From Pontederia crassipes (Eukaryota > Streptophyta > Magnoliopsida > Commelinales > Pontederiaceae), in NCBI GenBank assembly GCA_030549335.1, contig CM060195.1:10879501-10943500 (forward strand): a DNA stretch of 64,000 bases. The letters are read 5' to 3'. Below are positions 21,776 to 32,985 of the stretch, one piece after another. The position numbers were made by a program, and so were the translations under genes. How positions within the stretch are numbered: the first letter of the stretch is position 1; each line of letters opens with the position of its first letter. Under the pieces are notes generated by a model. That model saw only the letters and a program-made list of their open reading frames with translations. It was not told the DNA's origin and did not search any database.

Positions 21776-23429
21776 TAAAGAACAGAGTACTCATATGAAT
21801 AAAGTCTTATACATTGTTTTCATCGATCCTTATTTCATCATCTATAACTATTGTACTGAGCATATTTGCTCATGGGTATTCTATTCCCCTGCATTGGGAT
21901 TTTGCAGGTGAGAATGCCAACTGAGGAGGTGATGGAGAGCGCAGAGCTTGGAGAATGCTGCACAAGATTACTATTTCTGCTCCGAGCATTTGTGTTGCAT
22001 ATCTGTTAAATCATTTTTATTGTTTAGAGACATCATGTTTTCTTCCGCACATAGAACTTCAAACAAGCTTTATTATATTTCCGCATGACTTTCTATATTG
22101 CAAGACACCATAAACTTCCGCATACTTTATATAATATGAAGCATCATAAACTTTCGCTTATTTTCTATAAAAATGAGACATTATGAATCTTTCGCATTTA
22201 AATCATTCGACATAGCATTTCGACTACTCTTCCGCATTTAGAGTCCCTATTATGATTTTTATTATTTTATTAGTGTCACATAATCAGTTTTGTTGAATGG
22301 TCAAGGTCAGTAGAGCAATAGGCAGTGTAGCGCTTCAGGGGTCAAACTGACCGCCTACGTGGTGGGAGGTGCGATTTTTTTTGGGGGCGTTACAAGTTTT
22401 ACGCCATATCAAGTAGAGAAGAAAAATCAGTCATAATTACGGGCGCAATATGATATAGAGATAAAAATAGCAATATTAGAAAGGATAATCCGGCAAATTG
22501 GTCCCATGAAGAGAGAAGAAATCGAATTTACGGGCGCAATATATGGAAAGCGAACTTGCAATCAGCAATTACTGAATTGGGCGCCAAAGAAGAGAGAGAA
22601 ATTGGATATCATGGCGTAATCAAGAAAAAAAAGTGATAGCATGATAGGGAAATCTGCAAAGAAATTTAGGGCGCCAAATATGGATAAACCAATCCCGAAA
22701 GTTTAGCAAGAGAAAATAAAATGGGCATAATAAGTTGGGCGCCAAATCAGGGGCTTAAACAACCCAAGTCGTAAAAGAAATGAAAGATATTTGGCACCAA
22801 ACAAAAACCTTCCATATCGGCCGAAATGAGATTAACATGTTGAAGTTTGGAAATAAAACCTTAGGCGCAAAACACGGCCGCTAAAGAACCAAGAGATCAG
22901 AGAAATGATTAATAAAAGAAATCAAAAGCTTGATTGGTCTAGGGTGCAAGAAAACAAAATAAAATTATGGCCGAAAAATCCATAAGCCAATAGTTGATCG
23001 TGAAAATTATGCATAATAAACAATTCCGAGAGCTAAAACCCTTGCTGTTAAATTAATAAAAGAGAGGTGCAAAAAAAAGTTGACAAACCAAGGCGCAAAA
23101 CAAAAATTAATCACGGCCGTAAATCCAATAGATCGACATAGGTAATAAAAATTATCCAATTAATTAGAAAATCCGTGTTAAACTTTTTTTTATTAGATTG
23201 GAGTAATAGCCGAAAGTCAACAAATTTTACTCTAAAATCAATTGATAATCCTGTGACTTTTATCTGAAAAAAATGTTAGATTATTTACACAAATAAAAAT
23301 AATTAAAACAAATAGTACATATTTACATAAAAAGAAGGATTTACATAAAATTTATTTACACAAAATTATTTACAATTAATTTACATCTCCTAATAATTTA
23401 TAAAAATCAGAAATTAATTACTAAAATAC

Positions 23430-23447
23430 TCCCCGACAATGGCGTAA
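23430..23447 (-). other. Primer binding site, tRNA-Asp type (element D)
   Basis: The minus strand reads TTACGCCATTGTCGGGGA next to the LTR edge at 23454. The reference for Tat/Athila/Ogre-type elements is TGGCGCCGTTGCCGGGGA; the differences are mainly transitions. It fixes the 5' LTR as the right-hand one. Confidence 0.75.
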
Positions 23448-23453
23448 AAAACT

Positions 23454-25264
23454 TGATGCGTAAAATGATGTAGCAAAATAAAATCGTTAGCAAATGTACT
23501 AGTCGCTCAAATAATATAGAAAATAAGAGTAAGAGTGTCGAACCCACGAGAAATATTATTAATTTAATATCTAATTTTATAAATTAATAAGACAGAAAAA
23601 CATGGAATTTTGGAAAGAAGTTTTGTAATTGTAAAATAAAATAAAGAAAATAAGATAAGATAAGATAATGATGTTAAAATTGGCCTTAGGATGATAATGC
23701 ATTAAGGATAAAAATGTGAACTAGAAAAGATAAATTGAAATTCTTAAGATGGATTAAGAATTTTTGCAAGTTATTAATTTATAAGATTAACTTCACAAAG
23801 TTCACAAACTAGTAATTCTGCTATTTAATCTGACAAATCAAACTATCTTAAATTTAATCAAACTGAAGTCTCACAAACTGGTATTCATGCAGATGATATT
23901 AAATTTAAGATGCATTAATATGAAAATCCTAGACTATTAATCACTCCATAAACTGGTATAGATGACCACACAGATCTAATTCTCAACACACTAGTTATTA
24001 GACCTATGTCAATTTTTAATTTTACAATAAAGCATTTAATTTAACTAAATAAAATCTGAAATAAATTAGTCCACAAACTGGTAATTACTTAACTTAAAAT
24101 TTTAAATAATTAAATCAAAAGCACTAAACACAATTAAAAATTTATCAAAAGAAATTCAATAATAATGAAATAAGGGTTCACAGAATTTCCCTTCAATAAT
24201 AATCTCCTAAAAATAAAATAGCTAAAACATGGAATTCATCCTAGAAATTATGGAGAGATAACAAAATAATAATAAAAATTGGAAGAATTACACCCAAATA
24301 ATAAAAAGTCGAAGCTTCGGATCATGGGCAGACAGTCGGGCAACCTTTCGGACTTAATCAGAGTCGCAATCAACTTCCAGCCATCGCACCTCTCTCCTTT
24401 CGATTGTAGCCTGCAGAGCTCATGACTCAACGTAGAAGAAAACCACACTTCAAAGCACGAATTGGGATGATGATTTCCTCATCTATTTATAGGTACGGAC
24501 GGGCTTCAAGTTGACCACGGTCGATAAAATCATACGGCCAACTTTAAATTCGGCTACATAAACTTTACATCGTCGATAAAAATTTCATTAATGATAAAAG
24601 GTTATCCATTTTGCGCTTCTTCGATCCCGGCCACAAAATGATAAACTTCTCTTTGTTCTCGGCCACCAAATGATCTACTTCTTGGTTAGTGATAGCTTTT
24701 TGCGCCCAATATCTTGGCCGGTAATATGTTAAGGATAAAACCTTTGGATTTTGTGGCCGATAAGCTTGATCGATTATGATGCTTTGCCCAAGATAACTTA
24801 GAGTTCACGGTCGATAAGATTCATTAATTATAAACTTTTGTACCCAAAGATATCGGCAGATAAGGATAAAACTCTTGGATTTTTGCGCCGATAAACTTGA
24901 TTGATATGGTGTTTTGCCCCACTTGGAGTTCTCGGCCAATACACCTTGGTTAAGGATAAATCTTCATGAGATTTTTGCGGCCAATATTCACTTTGCATCT
25001 GAATTGTGGCTGATATGTCCATACGTCCATTTAACTTGATAAAATATAATCCCTCGGATAATCGTGTATTCGGCTTTTCCTGCAAAATAGTTATCAAAAT
25101 TTAATTAATCCATCCACAATTAAAATATTCATAGAATTAATAATTAAAATTGATAAATCTGAAATTATGACTAAAAGTGATCTAAAATGATGCATGTCAT
25201 GATTAAATTACAAAAAAATTAACTAAAATAATAATCTAAAATATGCTATATTTTGCATGCATCA
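23454..25264 (-). repeat. 5' LTR of element D, complete, 1.8 kb
   Basis: In minus sense TGATGCATGC...ACGCATCA, 1811 bp, next to the primer site. It contains the unoccupied target of Harbinger E at 24744-24746 and the same 11645-11833-like frame remnant (24248-24448), which is a repeat artefact. Confidence 0.88.
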
Positions 25265-25269
25265 GTACA
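25265..25269. repeat. Right target-site duplication of element D (GTACA)
   Basis: GTACA immediately after ...GCATGCATCA, identical to 10864-10868. Confidence 0.9.
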
Positions 25270-25373
25270 ATTCAGGAAAAAACCGAATAGAGTTAAGATA
25301 AAATATGAGTGTCACCCAGTATAGGTATTGAGGTTTCTTTTATCATTAACATTTGCTGCAGAAATTTCTCATA

Positions 25374-25820
25374 ATGTCAATAGGAAATGACCAAGAGCTT
25401 AACCCTAGAAAAGAAGAAATTCATCAAACAAGAATGATGGAGATCATGGGCCAACATTTTCAACATCTCAAAAATTTGGTTAATGAACTTCATAATCAGG
25501 TAGATGTGCAAATTGCACAACTACAACAAGTTATACAACCAAATGAAAGAAGAGATTGCCAAAGACAGTATGCTCCTAATGAACATGATGAAGAGATGGA
25601 AGAGAAAGACATAAAAGTTGGAGAAGGCATAGGCGTGTTCAGATTGGAGGAAGAAGTCATGATCCAAAAAATGTTTTCTATGTGGGTTGTTGTGTTATGG
25701 ATAGAACTTGTGGATTGATTATTGTAATGAAAGTTGCGTCGATCTTGCTAACTATTATATGGTAGAGAAGTTGGGACTACGAACCTTAAAGCACCCAAAA
25801 CCATAATAACTATTACATGG
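25374..25820 (+). pseudogene. gag: gag start and protease scrap of element C
   Basis: From the ATG at 25374 the frame reads MSIGNDQELNPRKEEIHQTR, then a Gln/Glu-rich helix (FQHLKNLVNELHNQVDVQIA) typical of a gypsy gag N-terminus. After about 115 codons it stops. From 25700 a different frame carries LANYYMVEKLGLRTLKHPKP, which resembles the region just after the protease active site in plant gypsy elements. Most of gag, including the zinc knuckle, is deleted between them. At 25820 the LTR of element A starts. Confidence 0.6.
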
Positions 25821-26808
25821 TATGCCGAGCGAAATGATATATCTTGAGGGATCAAGCCATGAGCAAGCTATGACCGGGTCAATGGGTGATCAAGCCATGA
25901 CCAAGAGAGTGACCCTTATCTTAAGGCATTTGATATAGGCTGGTAACCCATTATTCATCTTCCATCTTCACTTATTAATCGCTTTAGAATCTTGTCACTT
26001 GTATTTCATGATTATGTGGGACATAATGGATCGAAAATAGAATCATTTAATATCAAGGTAAACATCTTAAATAAGAAATAGATCATGGTGAGATTGCAAC
26101 ATCCTAAAATTTGCCTCTCAACTATTTAACATAACCAAATATTAATTAAATTGATCTTAGTTAAGGATTATAATTGTAATGTCCATGATCCCTATTTTTA
26201 ATTAATTAAATGACTAATTTAGTTAGTTCCACTCTTTGATATAGGATTAATTTTCTAATATAGGAATTAGCATATTTAAGTAGTTGATTCTTATATGTAC
26301 CATCGAATTCTAATATTATTATTATTAGTTTTTTTAATCATGAGTGACTAGCTGATTTTTTTATTAATTAACTTGAAATGGACATCTTAATTATTTGTAC
26401 ATTATGCCACATTTTTATATAGTGTCTGATATGTGTCGCCAAGCTAGGAGGTGTACTTATGAATTTTAATATGTTGACATTTTTTTTCTATTCATTTGTG
26501 AACCGACAATGTGTAAGATCATAATATCTTTATGATTTAATTTTGTTACCATCCGCTTATTGTATGTCCACCAAAATAATAATTAGTTATTATTTTATTG
26601 GAATTTTACACTAACACCTTTACATCTGATGGCCACGTACTATATTCAATCCACTACTTATATATTATATAATACTTATGTATGATATATATTATTATCT
26701 TTTAGTTAAAGTATCCACCGACTCAAGCAATCACCTTTTGCTATCTACTATATAGTTATCCATATTTCCCCTCTTCGATAATGATATAAATATATATAAT
26801 GTATAGAG

Positions 26809-27942
26809 CAATGTTATCACGATCGAACCGGACAAGGAATCGAAAAATGCTTCGTTTTAGGTCAGACCGATCGAATCGGTCAGACCAGCCGGTCGGATCG
26901 ATTAGTAATAAAATTTTATTATTTAATATAATCCATTAAATTTAGACATGTACCAAAAAAGTCTAGAGACAATAAGTTAAAAGATTGTAATGAAATAGCG
27001 TCATAATATTTTAAATTCTAACAAGTAATACCAAAATAATAGACATTAATAACTAACAACAAGCCAACAAGTAATTTTAACTTGTAAACTAAAATTCATA
27101 TGGCATAGCTTCAAAATTAAAATTCAAACTTCATATATCCATAACTTCAATTTCACATGTCATAATTTCAAAATTCAACTTCAAAATCAAAATTCAAAGT
27201 TCACAATCACATGCCATAACTTCAAGTTCACAATCACATGCCATAACTTCAAATTCAAAGATCAATTAAATTCTAACACTCATTCATTAAAAAAACTATT
27301 ATCATCACTCATTCATGATGTATCATCCACTCGGCCGCATTACAATAGTCTCAAGCAAGAAGGTCATCAAAGGATTCAGAACATTGCAGCTGGAACCTCT
27401 GTCGGCTATGCCACCGTGATCGGGAATGCCAATGGCCTGGCCTTAGGGATGGCATCGTGTGCGCACATGATGATGTACAACAGTACAAGGTCTGTGGTTG
27501 GAGATGGTGGCGGTCGGAGATGGCAGTCGAAGATGGTCAGAGTCGGACGATTAGAGATCATGGGCGAATATGAGAAGGAAGGAAACTAAAATGGAACTAA
27601 AACTTCACCACCGCCGTTGTTCGGGACCTTAGGGTTTGCCTTCACTGCCGCCGGAGTCGCGCGCGTCAGCCACTGATTTGCCTCCGCCACCGCCGGAGTC
27701 ATGCACGTCAGCCACCGTCGTGGTGTCGTGTGTGATTCGCTCGCTCTATCATTGCCGAACGGATTAGGGATCGTGCGAATGTTAGAGTTAGGTCGTTAAG
27801 GTTTTTTTGGCTGGCCGTTTTGGGTTTTAGTTTTTTTTTCTTTTTATTTTTTTATGAACTAGCCGGTATTACAAGTTGATATGGGCCGTGTTGTTGCCTG
27901 GTCGACGGTCCGACCTGGTCCAGTTCGGTTGCGACAACACTG
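26809..27942. mobile_element. Non-autonomous hAT element H (1134 bp)
   Basis: A perfect 8-bp duplication GTATAGAG (26801-26808 and 27943-27950) flanks inverted ends CAATGTTATCACGATCGAAC and, inverted, CAGTGTTGTCGCAACCGAAC (mostly transition differences). Eight-bp duplications and CA(A/G)TG ends are hAT hallmarks. No transposase domain is visible. The interior has a tandem duplication (27200-27253), a segment near 27340-27560 and a GC-rich segment near 27600-27730 with the repeat GCCACCGCCGGAGTC, possibly leftovers of a larger element or captured DNA. Confidence 0.9.
27200..27253 (+). repeat. 27-bp tandem duplication inside hAT H
   Basis: TTCACAATCACATGCCATAA plus CTTCAAR occurs twice in a row (27200-27226, 27227-27253) with a single difference at the end. 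Weaker copies precede it from about 27095. Confidence 0.8.
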
Positions 27943-28282
27943 GTATAGAGTAATATATACAAATATTTGATCTCTTTGGTGGGGGCATGTGATCAAATAG
28001 AGGAAAAAAATGGGAAACAACTATCTAAGGTGCTGGCCGAACCAGGGGAAAACAAAAAGAGCATGAATTTGAAGAGCACGAAGTAATTATCTAATCTTTT
28101 TCAAGTATGCATGAGAAGGATTTATTTAATCTTTTTCAATCTATCTTATCAAGTCTAGGTAGAAGTAATTTTATCATATTGATTGAATTGATATAAGAAA
28201 CAAGAGCGGTTGATTAGGAATATGAAACTAATTGAAGGAACACGTCTCAATTTTTAACTTTAGAAATCAGAATGTCGAGTTG

Positions 28283-28329
28283 AGTAAATAATAATAATAA
28301 TAATTATTATTATTATTATTATTTACTTC
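28283..28329. repeat. Palindromic TAA/ATT repeat
   Basis: GAGTAAATAATAATAA... followed by its mirror ...ATTATTATTTACTTC forms a near-perfect hairpin of trinucleotide repeats in solo LTR G. Confidence 0.8.
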
Positions 28330-29554
28330 ATTGAAGTATTCTAAAAGAAAAGTCGGATCATATGATATCTTAAACATATAGGTTCTGAAGAAAAAAAGAA
28401 ATATCACAAAACCTTATGTATTTGAAAAGTTGTGTGTCAATTGATGAGCATGAGCCGTCGGTCTGAATAGAATTTGCGAAATGGAATAAAGATTATGTCA
28501 TAAATCATATTCTTATAATTAAAATATAAAATCTGTGTTTAACACCTAATGTAATTAAGGGTTTGATCCAATTTGAATCACTTCAAAATAAGTCAAATGG
28601 TGACATATATAAAGGTTACATTAGTTATATATGTGTGTTTATTATATTTTGAAACAGAGGCTAAATATATGTTATCATGGAATTTTATGAGGCTTATATA
28701 AGACAATATAAATTATGAAATTAAGTATGTTCACTCTCTTATGAGTTTAGTTTTTTGAGCTTTGGAATTAGGTCAATCAGATACTTATAGAGAAAGTTAT
28801 GTCTTCATCTTTAAGGTGCTATCATTCTACCATCGTAATTGTTATCCGATTTTGTAAATTATGTAGCAAATTTAATATATCATATAATTAATTGATAATT
28901 TATGATTGTAGAGATACAGTTAAGTAAATAAAATATGAATATTTTATAGTTTGAGTTTTTCTAATCGGGAGCTAAGTAAAATTGGAATAATTCAACTTTA
29001 TTGTTTATATTGAGATATTTAAATTTTATTTCATAAGGTAGCAATCTATCAAGGTACAAGAAAAACTCTTATGATTAAACAATTAAGTTATAGGACTAAA
29101 GTTATGAGGGGTATATAGAATTGATCATTGTTGTGTCCCTGTAGGACATGATGGTTTGCACATCATAGTATTGATAAGAACGTCATAGGATCGAAAGAAA
29201 ATGCAAGAAAGGAAAAAAGGAAAAGTAATTTGATATCACTCATATCAGGTAAGTTGGTTTCTTCTACTCTATGTATTCACCTCTTTTGAATTTGATTGAC
29301 ATCGACTATAATATGTATTGAATATATTTTGGATATGTTATGAATTAATTTTGAGAAATGCAATTCTAAAAAGTATATCAGAATGATTGTATGGTTGCAC
29401 GTTTGAAAAGCATGCGATATGACGTGAATGGATTATGAGAAATGCAATCTTATTCCGTTTGAAATGGTATTTGATATGATTTATCTTTTGATATTGAGAT
29501 ACAATTGTTATATGATGAATCATGCGTCTGCATATGCCTGCATCTGCATATATG

Positions 29555-29835
29555 ATGGTTGGGACTAAGTGCTACATCACTAATCATGATGGGAGCCACC
29601 TTTAGAGGCCAATCCATATTCCCCAGTAATAAGATGAGATAGGCTGGAGCTAAGTGTCATGCGAAACTAGCAGCTACATCATGAAAAGTCGCGATGGGAG
29701 CCATCTCTAGAATCCGTAGGGGCCATCTCTAGAGTTCACATATCGTTATATGATATGTTCTCTGAAAGGAATGAGGAAGAATGGAGCTAAGTGCTACATC
29801 GTGATCACAATGGGAGCCACCTCTAGAGTCCACCT
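29555..29835 (+). repeat. Repeated GGGAGCCACCTCTAGAG motif in solo LTR G
   Basis: Four or five diverged copies of a unit combining GCTAAGTGCTACATCR with GGGAGCCACCTCTAGAGTCC, spaced irregularly. It is an LTR-internal repeat with no coding potential. Confidence 0.65.
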
Positions 29836-30584
29836 ACCGACTACTGGCCAGTTGGTGATCTGTACATTCATATGAGAGTGTTGCATTCGCATACATATAT
29901 TTTATATGATTTGAATGATAATGATTGCAATTGGAGTGTGAAGATTTTGATTAGAGAATTATATATATTATTTTCAGATATATGAAAATACTAATTGTGA
30001 TATTACAATTAATGTATATCTTGGCATGTTTCTCAGAATTGATTAGATGGTAACAAATAAGTTATGAGTTATCAACTTACTGAACTATTTTTGTTAATAA
30101 TGTTGTTTTTAATATTTTTCATATCAGTATAGCTTCTGGGATCGTGCGAGCTCATAATGCTAGCAAGGTTTAATTCCTTTGGTATAAAGGTATTAAGGGG
30201 AATTGTTTGTCCTTTTATTAGGATGTCAAGAGATTTGATTTAGTTTATTATTTTTGTCAACATAAGTTGTATCAAAGATAAAGTCATTTTGTGGAATGTA
30301 AAACTTATGGAAATTGACTTGCTCTGAAATGATCATCACATATTATGTTATTTGTTTAATGATATACTTTTATTCTTATGTTATAAAAAATTACATCACG
30401 TTTCCACAATCTTTTCCAATTTTGTTTGATTAACCATAATGAGTCACGAACTTTGGCTTAAACCACGGTTTAAATCGAGGTCGTGACAGAGATGATGCTG
30501 GTATTCAATCAACACTAGAATAGTTAGCATTCAGACAAGAATCAAAGATCAGCAAGATGCATAAAGTGGAGTTTCGGATCGCTA

Positions 30585-31020
30585 CAACCCGGGCCAAGTT
30601 CAGGGTGACCCAGGCTGAGTTCATAGCGTGTATTGGGACCAATCGGGTTCAACGAGGAAACATGACTATAGTCTCGGAAGACATAGCCCGGGCCGGGTTC
30701 ATAGTAGAAACCCGGGCTGAGTGTATGCGTCACTCGGATCGGGATCGGGATCGTGAATTGTGTCGTGCAACATCGGGTTCGATGTGGGACAAACTCGGAC
30801 CAAGTTATATGAACCTTGGGTCGGGTAATACAGCGGTCGACCGATCTTGTCGAAGGGTCGACCGGTCTGTCAAGGGGTCAACCAATCTTCGCTCGCTAAC
30901 CCGGACCGAGTTCAGGATGACTCGGGCCGAGTTCCGTGAGCATGGCCGTGGGTCATCTCGCAAGATCAATTTTTTATCTGAACCCGTGCCGGATTCAGGG
31001 TGATTCGGGCCGGTCCTTAC
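30585..31020. repeat. CCCGGGCCGAGTTC-like array in 5' LTR of A
   Basis: Counterpart of 5290-5745, including GGTCGACCGATC and GGTCGACCGGTC near 30836-30870. GC content jumps compared with the AT-rich DNA on either side. Confidence 0.7.
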
Positions 31021-31804
31021 ATTTTCAGGACATTGAGAGATTTTTACAAACAAATGCTTATATCAATCTACAATCATAGATCATACACAAACAAAGCAGA
31101 GATATAAATTACAAATTAAGGCACTATTAGCACAACAGTAATCTATAAAAGCATATCAAACACACATATTAAGAATTCTACATACATTAGATCCTAATCA
31201 AACTATCATAACAAGTATAGCAATCATGATATGTTCTTAAATATTCTACTTAATATTATTCATGAACATAGCATTAACAAATCGTGACAGGATTTGGCTT
31301 GATTTATTTAAGGTTATGCAAGGTGATTTCAAATGGTCACCCACCTTATTTTGCGTTTGTCCATGCTATCCTCGGATCAGATGTTCTGCCCTCCTCCTCA
31401 TCCCTGATGTTGTTGCAAATCGTCCAGCCGACCTCTCAGGTGTAGGACCGCTGAAGTCAGGGTGTTGTGAGGAAACGTAACAGAGAATACCAGCAAGGGT
31501 GAAGGGGATTGCAAAGCTCAATTGCTTTTACCAGGGATGAACAGTGGGTCGAAGTTTTGACCTTGGGGCGTACAACCAAAGGAAAAGAAAAGAAAAAGTA
31601 GTATGGGGGTTGGAGAAGAGTTTTGGTTTCTTTCATAACCTCTTATATCTAGATTTTTCTCATCTCATTAATGTTTTTGATTTGATTTTCATATAGTTGT
31701 ATGTTTTGAATCCCATGAAATCCGCTTGTGACTTATCCCTCCGCTTGTGATTTTCATATAGTTGTACGATTTGATTTTCTTTTCTTCTTTTTTTTATTGT
31801 TACA

Positions 31805-31809
31805 TCTTT
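31805..31809. repeat. Right target-site duplication of element A (TCTTT)
   Basis: TCTTT between the LTR start of A (31804) and the LTR end of B (31810). See the left copy at 3034-3038. Confidence 0.5.
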
Positions 31810-31960
31810 TGTAACACCCCCCGCCAATAAATGAAGGGGTAACTATATATAAGTCCATGATCACCTTCGTGTTTTGCCCATGTAGGACTATTCAATGAGT
31901 TCAGGTCATTACAATCTTTCGCGCATTCGCATGAATTTAAAACATGTTTTGATAGGTGAA

Positions 31961-32007
<47 letters not shown>

Positions 32008-32400
32008 TGATCACCTTAGTGTTTTGTCCATGTGACACTATTCAATGAGACCTTGGTCCTGACCTCAGGTCATTAAAAAGACATTATACATCATATTTGA
32101 TTTTGATATTTCATATCTTTAATTCTACTTAATAACATAAAAATGATTTCATTTTATGGCTTTTTAAAAGTAATTAATATTTTTTTTCTTTTATCTCATA
32201 AAGTAATGCTTAAAAGGTATTATTACCTAAAATAAAATGTCATTAATTAATTATTATGAATATCTCGCACATATAAAAGTGAATACATTATATCTTCATA
32301 TCTTATTTATTCAATCGCTTTATTTTTTAAATATTTAATAATCTAGCTGTTATTTTTTTAGTCACACTACTATCTAGGAGTCGAATCGTTATATTATAAT
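31810..32400 (-). repeat. LTR end of element B, with 45-bp repeats
   Basis: In minus sense it finishes GGCGGGGGGTGTTACA, a gypsy-type LTR end, followed after element A by the primer site at 3035. A 45-bp unit starting CATGATCACCTT and ending TTCAATGAG occurs at 31855-31899 and 32006-32050, on either side of a TA run. The outer edge of this LTR is not visible, so the right limit is approximate. Confidence 0.45.
31964..32005. repeat. (TA)n microsatellite, about 21 units
   Basis: Uninterrupted alternation of T and A. Confidence 0.95.
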
Positions 32401-32948
32401 CAAGTCATAAACTTGGTCAGAAGAGCCAAATAAAAGCGCAAATGTACAGAACTTTATAGACTACCTTGTTTGGATCATCATTAATTAAACGCAGGAGTCC
32501 AAGAAAAAGGAGGAACATGTAGCAATAATTGTTCACTAACTGTCCCCACACAGCAACCCCCTGCGATTAGCAAATTTTGCCGCTGCTACCTCACATGTCA
32601 TGTCCTTATCTACCAAATCTCCATGTGCTTCACAGCCGTCCATCCCTATCCTTTTCCTCTCAACTCATCTTTGGCTCCTATCATTCTCATTTAATCATCT
32701 TTACTCGCAATCTAACAAATCAACAGCTGTGAATTTGATTTTGGCTTGTCAAGGTGGACGATTTATTTTTCTTATTTTTGAAAAACAAAACTTAAATTTA
32801 ACATTAAGTTCCAATAAGTAAAACACACATTCCAATCCTACTTCACTGGATCCATCCACCTCGTAAATGTACGCTCAATTCAGCATTGAACACCATTATT
32901 TGGCTTCCCCACTTGTTTCCCTACCTATCAACACATTACAAATGCATA

Positions 32949-32985
<37 letters not shown>

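Larger units (their letters stand above)
20117..22394 (+). mobile_element. Solo LTR F (2278 bp) inside element D
   Basis: Starts TGTGACGCC, ends GGGGGCGTTACA, and is flanked by perfect AGTTT duplications (20112-20116 and 22395-22399). It splits the GGGCGCAATAT-type repeats of D. No internal retroviral domain or second LTR is present, so it is a solo LTR left by recombination between LTRs. TG...CA ends with a CGTTACA finish suggest a chromovirus LTR (inference). Confidence 0.9.
16826..23453 (-). other. Internal region of element D, no gag-pol
   Basis: I read this stretch on both strands for capsid, RT, RNase H and integrase motifs and found none. It contains a broken accessory frame (17693-18151), a conserved non-coding motif (about 17564-17605), long runs of diverged GGGCGCAATATC / GGCGCCAAATAA / CGGCCGAAACAAATT repeats (19320-20000 and 22430-23120), and solo LTR F, which splits those repeats. 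Confidence 0.7.
10869..25264 (-). mobile_element. Element D: LTR retrotransposon without gag-pol
   Basis: Two direct LTR copies (10869-16825, interrupted by E, and 23454-25264) begin TGATGCGTAAAATGATG, and the complete copy ends GCATGCATCA. Adjacent to the right LTR, in minus sense, is a primer site of the tRNA-Asp type, so the element reads right to left. The body (16826-23453) contains no gag, RT or integrase; it holds repeated GGGCGCAATAT / GGCGCCAAAT segments, one broken accessory frame and solo LTR F. It is thus a large non-autonomous (LARD-like) or gutted Tat/Athila-type element. Removing E and F leaves about 7.7 kb. Confidence 0.85.
9478..25820 (+). mobile_element. Plus-strand gypsy element C, truncated, hosting D
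   Basis: Components in order are a pol C-terminal fragment (9478-9765), an LTR (about 9700-10227), a primer site (10230-10242), then, after nested element D, a gag start (25374-25718) and protease scraps up to 25820. Both outer edges end abruptly against pol and LTR sequence of element A, and I found no target duplication. C is therefore truncated or was recombined on entry. The order pol end, LTR, primer site, gag suggests two tandem copies sharing one LTR, or a nearby second fragment. Confidence 0.55.
26095..30488 (+). mobile_element. Solo LTR G (4.4 kb including hAT H)
   Basis: Starts TGCAACATCC, ends CGTGACA, and is flanked by GAGAT (26090-26094 and 30489-30493). The uninterrupted sequence GGTGAGATGATGCTGG exists at 5212-5227, confirming both edges. 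No gag-pol or primer site is found inside. Without H it is about 3.25 kb, a size seen in Tekay/Del-type LTRs (inference). A possible TATA is TATATAAAGG near 28606. Confidence 0.88.
3039..31804 (-). mobile_element. Nested chromovirus A (Ty3/gypsy), full extent
   Basis: Minus-strand element. Its 3' LTR is 3039-6465, polypurine tract about 6466-6484, broken pol 6536-9477, and its 5' LTR is the interrupted copy 25821-31804. The LTR copies share long blocks: 4965-6465 corresponds to 25821-26094 plus 30489-31804. The chromodomain-like end of pol places it among the chromoviruses; LTR length suggests the Tekay/Del clade (inference). The 3' part of the 5' LTR, the primer site, gag and protease are missing, removed where element C joins at 9478 and 25820. 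Nested contents: C, D, E, F, G and H. Confidence 0.7.
25821..31804 (-). repeat. 5' LTR of element A, truncated and interrupted
   Basis: 25821-26094 plus 30489-31804 match 4965-6465 of the 3' LTR. In minus sense it starts TGTAACAAT at 31804. The 4.4-kb gap is solo LTR G. The last 1.9 kb of the LTR (3039-4964 equivalent) is missing at the junction with element C. Confidence 0.85.

Noticed and set aside
32600..32821. 73-codon frame near the host gene
   Set aside because: No start context, domain or similarity to known small proteins; likely chance.
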